From JBBQIY01 sp964618405 (GTDB lineage Bacteria > Verrucomicrobiota > Kiritimatiellia > RFP12 > UBA3636): a stretch of DNA of 10,745 bases. The position numbers were made by a program, and so were the translations under genes. The stretch is from assembly GCA_964618405.1 (NCBI GenBank), contig CAZUAY010000134.1, forward strand, positions 1-10,745, in the 5' to 3' direction. The notes beneath the pieces are model-generated. The model did not search any database, was not told where the DNA came from, and saw nothing but the letters and a program-made list of their open reading frames with translations. Below, in pieces: positions 5,701 through 10,745 of the stretch (positions are counted from its first letter, which is position 1; every line of letters begins with the position of its first letter).

Positions 5701-7050
5701 AACCGTTTCGCAAAGTGCCTCGGCCTCCGGCAGATCAGGATTAAGGCGGCGAACACACGGAATTAATGAAGCCGCGATATAACCGAGCCCCGATTCGTAT
5801 GCTGTTTTTAGGAGCATGATACTCTCTGGTCCGATACTGCTGGAGTCAATCTGGTCATCCTCGAGGAAAAGCGTCTCAAGGCAGTTAAGAAAGCCATTGA
5901 GGAGCGTTGTGCAGGGGTGATACTTGACCGTCTCGGGCCAAAACCCCTCGTTGGCGAGCTGGCTTAAGCGAGTCGTGTCTGATTTTAGTCGAAGGAGATA
6001 CGTGGGTTGAGATGAATACTCGGATAATTTTTCTTGAATGCGATTAATCCGAGTTTTCGAAGTTCCCACGCGAATCGCAGCCAGCAAGGAAAGGCAAAAG
6101 AAATTTGGGCAAAGCCCAATTTCGATATCAAAAGAATCGACATCGCTCGAACTCTGTCCATAGAAGCGACGATTCGGGGAAGCCGTCGCTTGCGTGTAGA
6201 CCTTTGAAAAAGCTTTGTCGGCTTTGTCGAAATCTCCCACGAGTAAGGCGCTACAGCCTTCGACGGCTTTCGTCAGAATAGGGTGATCCGTTTGCTCCAG
6301 AAGTAGGGCAAGAGGTTTCGGCTGACCGGTCCAGGTATACCACGCGCAGGCATTTAAGAAATCCGTAGTCGACATTGTCTTTCGCTTAAAAAGCTGAGCG
6401 TTCAATATCTCAGACCAGGCGGCGCTAGCCGTCGGCGTGGGCGTACTCAGAACATATTCCGTGATGTGCGAAAGAAGATAGACAAAGACTTCAGGGCTAA
6501 CGTCTGTCGGGTTTTGAACAATGAGCGGGATCAGGTTGGATACAAAGCGCTGCCAGTCATGGGGAACACATCTTCGCGCCTGTCGCTGGACGAGTTTCTC
6601 GCATGAAGCAAGGTCGCCCCCGAGCAAGGCTTGTTGAACCGAGCTGTAGGGCGTTTCGCTAGATGAAAAGCCGAAACTAAAACATCGGATGGTCTGTTCA
6701 TAGCGATAGGAATTATGAAGTTGTTTGTTAATTTTCTCACGCAATACTGGGATGGCAGTATTCGCAAAGAGTCCGCGCTGAACGGACAGCGGAACTGGGA
6801 TCCAGACAACGTGTTGATACAACACGCGAACCAGCTTACAGGATTCCAAGCGCCTCACCAAGCGAGTAATTTCCGACTCCTGCTCTCCTTTGCTCATCTT
6901 TTTCTGGGAGGGAACCAGTTGAGCACTCAGGAAGATCAGACTTGTGATGTCGGTATCCATCAAAAGAAAAACAAGAAGATACAGCTGGCGTTCCCGGCTG
7001 TTGAGCATATGGTGCGAAAAGAAAGGAGGCAATTCAACAAGAGTAATCAT
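2800..7050 (-). CDS. Large SNF2-family DNA-dependent ATPase
   Basis: The protein has about 1416 residues. The C-terminal 450 or so form the two-lobed SNF2 motor: an ELRPYQREGFAWMAKLA entry motif, DDMGLGKT Walker A with K999, DEAQ box at 1088-1091, a GTPVENN motif, FSQFVDFLSI at the start of lobe 2 and motif VI ADRAHRIGQ at about 1355-1363. Ahead of it lies the all-beta/alpha segment usual in bacterial SNF2 proteins of this type (…WPENDGL…DLTLDDGQVLAFGDLL…). The first 100 residues look like a winged helix (SEITRLVRRLESCKLVRVLYQ), and 150-600 are probably an alpha-helical repeat array. Such proteins move along double-stranded DNA or displace bound proteins; no nuclease or methylase domain is visible and the cellular role is unknown. 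The ATG at 7050 is preferred over 7128: a -10 box abuts it and the extra 26 residues are unlike the rest. It stands alone, without an operon partner. Confidence 0.93.
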   Translation of the reverse strand: MITLVELPPFFSHHMLNSRERQLYLLVFLLMDTDITSLIFLSAQLVPSQKKMSKGEQESEITRLVRRLESCKLVRVLYQHVVWIPVPLSVQRGLFANTAIPVLREKINKQLHNSYRYEQTIRCFSFGFSSSETPYSSVQQALLGGDLASCEKLVQRQARRCVPHDWQRFVSNLIPLIVQNPTDVSPEVFVYLLSHITEYVLSTPTPTASAAWSEILNAQLFKRKTMSTTDFLNACAWYTWTGQPKPLALLLEQTDHPILTKAVEGCSALLVGDFDKADKAFSKVYTQATASPNRRFYGQSSSDVDSFDIEIGLCPNFFCLSLLAAIRVGTSKTRINRIQEKLSEYSSQPTYLLRLKSDTTRLSQLANEGFWPETVKYHPCTTLLNGFLNCLETLFLEDDQIDSSSIGPESIMLLKTAYESGLGYIAASLIPCVRRLNPDLPEAEALCETVLPTLSIAPLWGKSLFVSAYERALGEMESLLPKIDPSTAGGTAASTGFIKWFIELDGHDLNDIGLNRFEGKLLKRLKSGKWSSGAQIKLDKFVEGEYDAFVSEADKAIKEALWFYEAYTLTYGLSYGDRDAVEIFPALVDHPHVYLFSRSSRNEEPIGPVAFVKGEISLELKTASNGDLSIKMPGRDGDSSKAVQVVKERENHFVVYKRTALQMKLADIVGRYGKKGKLVVPMQSASRFQSLLPSLARTIDVKGDFDTEAVDARSVDGGVQLLLRGRFVEGNLSLDLLNRPVQDLPFFVVPGSGMRKTLTRHEEEMVAVCRDLGAERQALADFLAACPSLPNWATGDSHWEVESLPQILAALDECHTLADTIPMEWPENDGLSVVRPQSGSKFSMTGSSGADFWLEIGGDLTLDDGQVLAFGDLLSQIGSRTEGFVRLSETRYLHLTKKLAAELELLSKTGELSANGLRIPPCALPVLESLSDSPNGLSFPEFVRDRIADFRKALKQKFTVPTSLTCELRPYQREGFAWMAKLAACGLGACLADDMGLGKTVQMLALLTHRGKRGPSLVIAPTSVSRNWQDEAAKFAPALNVTLLVDAPDRAALIRDAGPFDVIVCSYGILLFEEELLSSREWNVAVLDEAQAVKNRQAKRARIVKRLRCSMRTISTGTPVENNLGELWSLFDFINPGLLGTHGQFERRYCNADGSVSALLKKMTAPFILRRLKSEVLEDLPPKTEISLEVVLGDEERALYESCRRDALTALEGGKEEEANHIAILAHLTRLRRVCCHPSLVLPNSKLTGQKVDTFMELVADLKAAGHRALVFSQFVDFLSIVRTRLDQESFTYQYLDGSTPLKQRTEAVTNFQRGEGELFLISLKAGGTGLNLTAANYVILLDPWWNPAVEMQAADRAHRIGQKNPVTIYRLVTTNTVEERVIELHSRKQALADAILEGAGSTRLSAVDLTNLFKS

Positions 7051-7056
7051 GGGGCG

Positions 7057-7065
7057 ATTGTAGCA
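7057..7065 (-). promoter_or_regulatory. Extended -10 element at the SNF2 start
   Basis: TGCTACAAT on the minus strand (7065-7057) matches an extended -10 box (TGn plus TACAAT). Only 6 bases separate it from the ATG at 7050, and there is no Shine-Dalgarno. A convincing -35 is missing (TCGAAT at 18 bases is weak), which extended -10 promoters tolerate. The transcript would begin at or within a base or two of the start codon. Confidence 0.45.
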
Positions 7066-7128
7066 TGATAGCAATTCAGGATTCGAGTAAATTTTCGCAG
7101 GAGCGATAGAATTAGGGCGTACCAACAT

Positions 7129-7477
7129 AAGGGGCCTATCGAGAAAGAGCTTTGGAAGGCGGCCGACAAGCTTCGTAAGAATATCGATGCGGCGGAATGC
7201 CCAGAACCCTCTCCACGTGGGAGAGGGCTAGGGTGAGGGAGCCGGGGACGGCTACGAAGACATCCAAGGCTTCTGCAGTTCCGCCAGCATTGAACGCGTC
7301 CAAGCACTCGGCTATGTGCTTCCGCCCGGGCGTTATGTTGGACTTGCGGACGAAGAGGACGATTTCGATTTTACGGAACGCTTTACGAGTCTGAAGGCGG
7401 AGTTCGAGGCGCAGTTGGTCGAAGAGACCAAACTGAATCAAGCCATTGCGGAGAGTCAAGCGAGGGTGAAGATATGA
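7129..7477 (+). pseudogene. hsdM: Type I restriction methylase HsdM, internally deleted relic
   Basis: Two pieces of an HsdM-type N6-adenine methylase survive on the plus strand. 7132-7197 encodes the N-terminal helix GPIEKELWKAADKLRKNI, characteristic of HsdM. From about 7244 to the TGA at 7475-7477 a different frame encodes the HsdM C-terminus: GYEDIQGFCSSASIERV, then LGYVLPPGRYVG and a closing helix (TSLKAEFEAQLVEETKLNQA). The whole central part, including the S-adenosylmethionine site and the NPPF catalytic motif, is gone, replaced by a CCCTCTCC/GGAGAGGG repeat (7207-7240) that causes a frameshift. No start codon remains in frame at the 5' end. No hsdS or hsdR sequence adjoins it. HsdM normally works with HsdS and HsdR to modify and restrict DNA, so a type I system or at least its M gene once stood here. 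Identification from memory of the family but the motifs are distinctive. Confidence 0.85.
7207..7240. repeat. CCCTCTCC/GGAGAGGG repeat at the hsdM deletion junction
   Basis: CCCTCTCC (7207-7214), a 5-base loop and GGAGAGGG (7220-7227) form a hairpin, followed by CTAGGGTGAGGGA. I know this sequence type as a widespread short intergenic repeat in unrelated bacteria. It sits exactly between the two surviving parts of hsdM. Confidence 0.7.
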
Positions 7478-7606
7478 CCTTAATAGACAGCACCTACTAT
7501 GTTTTGGCGCAACCCCCGCAAGGAGTTTCCGACGTTTGAACACGCAAATAAATCAGGTTGGCTGATCCCAGAAACCTGCGCGAAAGGCGAAAGGTGCATC
7601 GCATTC

Positions 7607-7709
7607 TTTGGCGTGCGGCGGCAAGGGGTATTCCACGCGACGCCGCTCTGCTTCACCGCGTCGTCAATACAAAAGCGGTGTCGCGCTATGCTTGCCACCG
7701 CACTCCAAA
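7607..7709. repeat. 103-bp nested inverted repeat, MITE- or REP-like
   Basis: Outer arms of 19 bases (7607-7625 and 7691-7709) are complementary at 17 positions: TTTGGCGTGCGGCGGCAAG against CTTGCCACCGCACTCCAAA. An inner pair of 12-base arms, CGCGACGCCGCT (7636-7647) and AGCGGTGTCGCG (7674-7685), matches at 11 positions. The mismatches are compatible with G-U pairing in RNA of one strand. Two nested long stems at one centre do not arise by chance, so this is probably a dispersed element. Confidence 0.7.
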
Positions 7710-7735
7710 CTTCCTCCGAGTTGTTTAGCGAAGCA

Positions 7736-7769
7736 CTTCTGACTTCAGGCTTCTGACTCCTGACTTCTG
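7736..7769. repeat. Short tandem TTCTGACT-type tract
   Basis: Degenerate copies of CTTCTGACT(T/C)C follow one another directly (CTTCTGACTTC, then CTTCTGACTCC, then TGACTTCTG). This is simple sequence next to the larger palindrome and has no visible coding or regulatory role. Confidence 0.5.
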
Positions 7770-7776
7770 CGCGTGT

Positions 7777-8847
7777 TCAACAAATCTGAATCGCTCGTGC
7801 GTACTGGTTTGGCACGTTGGTCTTCACGCCTAATTGTTGCGCGGCGTGGAAAACAAAGTGTGGATTGCGGAGGAATTCGCGGCCGATGACAACCGCATCC
7901 GCCTCGCCGTTTTGCAAGATCGCCTCCGCCTGCAGGGGCTCGGTAATCACGCCCACGGCTGCCGTCGGGATGCCGACTTGATCCCGTATTGCACGGGCGA
8001 ACGGGACTTGGAAATTGGGTGCCATGGGTACTTGTGCGTCCCATATATTTCCGCCAGACGACACATCAATCAGGTCTATCCCAAGTTTTTTCAATCCCTT
8101 GCAAAACGCAATTGATTGTTCCAAATCCCAGCCGCCAGGCGTCCAGTCGGTGGCCGAAATACGGGTAAACACAGGGAGATGCGACGGCACGGTCTCACGA
8201 ACCGTTTGCGCAATGAGCAGCGGAAAACGTAATCGATTTTCGAGACTACCGCCGAATTCATCATCGCGCTTATTAGAGAGTGGTGACAAAAATTCATGAC
8301 ACAAATAGCCGTGTGCCGTGTGAACCTCGACGACTTCGAAGCCGGCTTCGACGCTTCGCTGAGCCGCCGCGCGAAAGGCGTTGATTGCTTGTGCGATATC
8401 ATCGTGGGTCATCGCGTGAGGCGGTGGATAATCCGCAGCAAACGGTATCGCACTAGGCGCAATGTTTTGCCATCCACCTTTCTCTGGGGACAGATATTTG
8501 CCGCCGTCCCATGGCTTCGCGCTGGACGCTTTGCGTCCAGCGTGCGCCAATTGAATCCCCGCGACAGCACCTTGGCTTTTGATAAACTGAGCGATGCGCT
8601 TGAAGGCGGCCGTATGCGCCTCAGACCAAATTCCTAGATCCCCCGGCGTAATACGACCCTCTGGTGCAACGGCGGTGGCTTCAACCATCACCAGGCCTGC
8701 ACCGCCGACCGCACGGCTTCCATAATGCGCCAGATGCCAATCCGACGGCATGCCGTCTACACTGGAATACTGACACATCGGCGAAAGCCAAATACGGTTA
8801 CGAAATTCAACACTGCGTACCGTCAATTGTTCAAATAATTTAGCCAT
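7777..8847 (-). CDS. Old Yellow Enzyme-family ene-reductase (YqjM/XenA class)
   Basis: This 356-residue FMN-dependent oxidoreductase belongs to the thermophilic-like class of Old Yellow Enzymes. These enzymes take hydride from NAD(P)H and reduce activated C=C bonds of enals, enones or nitro-compounds in the cytosol. Class marks are present: C25 and Y27 in LSPMCQYSS (the Cys tunes FMN), Q99 and H102 in GIQLAHAGRK, substrate-binding H176 and H179 in HTAHGYL, and the late phosphate-binding segment ADAVVIGREFLRNP. The RITPGDLGIW and GW-NIAPSAI segments resemble Pseudomonas XenA as much as Bacillus YqjM, so I give no symbol. Length is normal. The ATG at 8847 is chosen because AAGGA lies 9 bases upstream; a TTG at 8856 touches that site. 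It follows ilvD by 84 bases in the same direction, with two hairpins between, so co-transcription is possible but may be limited. The physiological substrate is unknown. Confidence 0.93.
   Translation of the reverse strand: MAKLFEQLTVRSVEFRNRIWLSPMCQYSSVDGMPSDWHLAHYGSRAVGGAGLVMVEATAVAPEGRITPGDLGIWSEAHTAAFKRIAQFIKSQGAVAGIQLAHAGRKASSAKPWDGGKYLSPEKGGWQNIAPSAIPFAADYPPPHAMTHDDIAQAINAFRAAAQRSVEAGFEVVEVHTAHGYLCHEFLSPLSNKRDDEFGGSLENRLRFPLLIAQTVRETVPSHLPVFTRISATDWTPGGWDLEQSIAFCKGLKKLGIDLIDVSSGGNIWDAQVPMAPNFQVPFARAIRDQVGIPTAAVGVITEPLQAEAILQNGEADAVVIGREFLRNPHFVFHAAQQLGVKTNVPNQYARAIQIC
8520..8542. repeat. Perfect 10-bp stem inside the ene-reductase gene
   Basis: CGCTGGACGC (8520-8529), loop TTT, GCGTCCAGCG (8533-8542). 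It lies in codons for the conserved HAGRKASSA segment, so protein constraint explains part of it, but a perfect 10-base stem with a 3-base loop is more than the residues demand. Confidence 0.55.
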
Positions 8848-8867
8848 GATTCGCAATCCTTCTCAAT

Positions 8868-8888
8868 AAAAACGCGGCGAGGACGTCG
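8868..8888 (-). terminator. Possible intrinsic terminator after ilvD
   Basis: On the minus strand CGCGACG-TCCT-CGCCGCG forms a GC stem with one A-C mismatch and is followed by five T (8872-8868). It lies 44 bases beyond the ilvD stop and just before the ribosome site of the ene-reductase gene. It could end most ilvD transcripts or act as a partial barrier between the two genes. Confidence 0.4.
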
Positions 8889-8935
8889 CGTCTACTATCT
8901 CAGTGAAACCGCGGCGAGGACGCCGCGTTTACTAT
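8873..8935. repeat. Two tandem GCGGCG-hairpin repeats, period 37 bp
   Basis: CGCGGCGAGGACGTCGCGTCTACTAT (shown as two parts: 8873-8888 and 8889-8898) recurs at 8910-8935 with two substitutions. Each copy is a hairpin, GCGGCG-AGGA-CGCCGC in the second and with a G-T pair in the first, followed by ACTAT. The second copy reaches into the end of ilvD and supplies its TAG stop. Confidence 0.75.
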
Positions 8936-10641
8936 AAGTTCAAGTCCGTCACAGCGCCGAGAGAAGCCGAGGAGACCGTGTGTGCATATTTTGCAAGCGC
9001 ACCGCGTGTGTAGCGCGGTTTCGGCGCTTTCCAATCGGCTCGCCGTCGCTTGAGTTCTGCCGCAGAAACACCGAGATTGATCTCGTGATTTTCTGCGTCA
9101 ATCGTAATCGGGTCGCCATTTTTCACCAGGGCAATGAGACCGCCCAAAAAGGCTTCGGGCGTGATATGCCCGACCACGAAACCGTGACTGCCACCGGAGA
9201 ATCGACCATCGGTGATAAGCGCCACATCCTGCCCAAGGCCCTCGCCAATGATGGCGGATGTCGGAGAAAGCATCTCACGCATGCCGGGGCCGCCCTTCGG
9301 GCCTTCGTAGCGAATGACCACGACATGCCCCTTCTTCACCTTGCCTGCGAGGATCGCTTTCATAGCGGCTTCTTCGCCATTGAAGACAATCGCCTTGCCG
9401 TCAAAATGCGTGCCTTCCTTGCCCGTGAGCTTAGCAACGGCACCATCAGGCGCAAGGTTGCCGCGCAGGATGACGAGATGGCTCTTCGCTTTAATGGGGT
9501 TGGAGATGGGGCGGATAATATCTTGATCCACTGGGTAGGGAACAACATCCGCGAGCGTTTGCGCCATCGTCTGTCCGGTAACCGTCAGGCACTCACCGTG
9601 CAGCAGGCCGTTATCGAGCAGGATCTTCATCAGCGGGCGAATGCCGCCGATGGCGACGAGTTCCGACATGAGATATTTTCCGCTCGGCTTGAGATCGGCG
9701 AGCACCGGAACCTTTTTGCCAATGCGGGTGAAATCATCCAGCGTCAATTTGACTTTGGCGGCGTGCGCGATAGCCAGCAAGTGCAACACCGCATTGGTGG
9801 AACCACCAAGCGCAATGACAACCGTGATGGCATTTTCGAAGGCACGCTTTGTGAGAATGTCGAGTGGGCGAAGTCCGCTCTTGAGCATAGCAATCACGCA
9901 AGCACCCGCTCGACGACAGTCGTCCACTTTTTCCGCCGAAACTGCGTTCTGCGCAGAGCTGTTCGGCAAACTGAGCCCCAGCGCTTCAATCGCCGATGCC
10001 ATCGTGTTCGCCGTATACATCCCTCCGCACGAACCAGGCCCCGGGATGGCGCAGCGCTCAATGGTCTGAAGCCGCTTGTCAGTGATCGTACCTGCCGCGT
10101 GTGCGCCGATGGCCTCAAACACAGAAACGATGTCAAGTTTGCGAGGGTCTTTTTTCGTACAACCCGGAAGAATCGTTCCACCGTAGACGAAAACAGACGG
10201 GCGATTGAGTCGCGCCATGGCGATCAAGGAGCCCGGCATATTTTTGTCGCAGCCACCAATGGCGATGAAGCCATCCATGCCCGCGCAACCGACCACGGTT
10301 TCAATAGAGTCCGCGATAACTTCTCGTGAGACAAGCGAATACTTCATGCCTTCGCTGCCCATCGAAATTCCATCGGAAACGGTGATCGTGTTGAAAATGA
10401 TGGCCTTGCCACCCGCCGCGTTCGCGCCTGCTTCGGCTTCGAGCGCGAGCTTGTCGATGTGCATATTGCAGGGTGTGACATTACTCCATGTCGAGGCGAT
10501 GCCGATGACAGGCTTTCTGAAGTCCGCAGGCTTGAAGCCGGTCGGATACAGCATCGCACGCGCCGCAGCGCGATCGTCGCCATCCAGCAAAAGGCTCGAA
10601 TAGGGACGTGTTGAATTCTGTGTGTTTTTTTTCGGTTTCAT
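8932..10641 (-). CDS. ilvD: Dihydroxy-acid dehydratase IlvD
   Basis: IlvD dehydrates 2,3-dihydroxy-isovalerate and 2,3-dihydroxy-3-methylvalerate to the keto acids, the step before the transaminase in valine and isoleucine synthesis (and, through ketoisovalerate, leucine and pantothenate). From the ATG at 10641 the protein has 569 residues, a normal length. Iron-sulfur ligands of the family are in place: C58 in SNVTPCNMHID, C131 in GGCDKNMPG and C205 in GPGSCGGMYTANTM. The late signature ALITDGRFSGGSHGFVVGHI is intact. The frame extends upstream to 10743, but those 34 residues are unlike any IlvD, and a -10 box ends 7 bases before the ATG at 10641. An ATG at 10650 (three codons earlier) is a second possibility. 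The stop codon lies within a palindromic repeat. No other ilv or leu gene is in the window; regulation by a leader is not seen. Confidence 0.96.
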   Translation of the reverse strand: MKPKKNTQNSTRPYSSLLLDGDDRAAARAMLYPTGFKPADFRKPVIGIASTWSNVTPCNMHIDKLALEAEAGANAAGGKAIIFNTITVSDGISMGSEGMKYSLVSREVIADSIETVVGCAGMDGFIAIGGCDKNMPGSLIAMARLNRPSVFVYGGTILPGCTKKDPRKLDIVSVFEAIGAHAAGTITDKRLQTIERCAIPGPGSCGGMYTANTMASAIEALGLSLPNSSAQNAVSAEKVDDCRRAGACVIAMLKSGLRPLDILTKRAFENAITVVIALGGSTNAVLHLLAIAHAAKVKLTLDDFTRIGKKVPVLADLKPSGKYLMSELVAIGGIRPLMKILLDNGLLHGECLTVTGQTMAQTLADVVPYPVDQDIIRPISNPIKAKSHLVILRGNLAPDGAVAKLTGKEGTHFDGKAIVFNGEEAAMKAILAGKVKKGHVVVIRYEGPKGGPGMREMLSPTSAIIGEGLGQDVALITDGRFSGGSHGFVVGHITPEAFLGGLIALVKNGDPITIDAENHEINLGVSAAELKRRRADWKAPKPRYTRGALAKYAHTVSSASLGAVTDLNL

Positions 10642-10648
10642 GAGAATC

Positions 10649-10677
10649 ATTTTACCTTTTGAAAAGCGTCTTGTAAA
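10649..10677 (-). promoter_or_regulatory. Promoter abutting the ilvD start codon
   Basis: On the minus strand TTTACA (10677-10672) and TAAAAT (10654-10649) are 17 bases apart. Seven bases separate the -10 box from the ATG at 10641, so the transcript would start at the A of the start codon or a few bases before it. An AAAAGG just upstream would then not be part of the mRNA. Confidence 0.5.
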
Positions 10678-10745
10678 GTATTCAAATGGGAGGGGCGCAT
10701 CCTCGTTCCGTTGACCTGTCCGTTTGGATTTGCTCAGAGGCACCA

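Larger units (their letters stand above)
7478..7776. other. Gene-free stretch made of repeat sequence
   Basis: Between the hsdM relic and the stop of the ene-reductase gene there is no supported gene. The two short overlapping open frames (plus 7499-7756, minus 7480-7698) both run through the nested inverted repeat at 7607-7709, which explains them. The end is a simple-sequence tract (7736-7769). Confidence 0.65.

Noticed and set aside
2800..7050. SNF2 gene as the HsdR subunit of the decayed type I restriction system
   Set aside because: The motifs are of SNF2 type (DEAQ box, ADRAHRIGQ), no HsdR nuclease motif is seen, and the gene runs divergently from the hsdM relic.
7051..7128. SNF2 start at the upstream ATG (7128)
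   Set aside because: No ribosome site before it, the extra residues do not look like the rest of the protein, and the segment contains an extended -10 box beside the ATG at 7050.
7480..7756. Two overlapping small frames on opposite strands (85 and 72 codons)
   Set aside because: Both are largely the nested inverted repeat at 7607-7709 read in two directions.
8980..10329. 449-codon open frame on the plus strand opposite ilvD
   Set aside because: ilvD on the minus strand has full family signatures over the same bases; the opposite frame has no recognisable domain, no ribosome site and the Arg/His-rich look of a mirrored coding strand.

Overview
The window is bacterial chromosome with mid-range base composition. 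It carries many short GC-rich palindromic repeats between genes, several small lipoproteins and one very large SNF2-type ATPase. This repeat style, especially the GCGGCGAGGACGCCGC pair at 8873-8935 and the compound palindromes at 17-76 and 7607-7709, recalls genomes of the Verrucomicrobiota/Lentisphaerota/Kiritimatiellota group. That placement is an impression from memory, not a result. Every intact gene lies on the minus strand; the only plus-strand coding remnant is a decayed hsdM.

Region 1 (1 to about 2340) looks like a short array of integron-type gene cassettes without an integrase in view. A toxin-antitoxin pair (PIN toxin first, Phd/YefM antitoxin second) has its own sigma70-like promoter. 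It is flanked on both sides by attC-like folded sites (479-552 and 1238-1312), each with paired outer boxes, paired inner boxes and bulged extra bases on one arm only. Downstream is a partial lipoprotein gene running off the window edge and ending in repeat sequence. Upstream is a two-gene lipoprotein unit (DUF4878-like, then a YiiX-type NlpC/P60 amidase) joined by a TAATG overlap, with the amidase stop codon inside one attC-like site.

Region 2 (about 2300-2800) has no convincing full-size gene. It holds a good minus-strand promoter (2514-2541), a 35-codon reading frame and an intrinsic terminator (2301-2339), all ahead of the lipoprotein pair. This could be a small RNA gene or an attenuating leader.

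Region 3 (2735-7070) is one gene for a SNF2-family DNA-dependent ATPase of about 1416 residues. An imperfect palindrome follows its end, and an extended -10 element lies against its start codon. Region 4 (7129-7776) is a graveyard: the first and last parts of a type I restriction methylase (HsdM) joined through a CCCTCTCC/GGAGAGGG repeat, then a 103-base nested inverted repeat and a simple-sequence tract.

Region 5 (7777-10745) is metabolic: an Old Yellow Enzyme-family ene-reductase (YqjM/XenA class) and, upstream in the same direction, ilvD for branched-chain amino acid synthesis. Two tandem GC hairpins separate them, one of which supplies the ilvD stop codon and one of which may act as a terminator. 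The ilvD start, like that of the SNF2 gene, sits 6-7 bases after a -10 box, which suggests leaderless transcripts.
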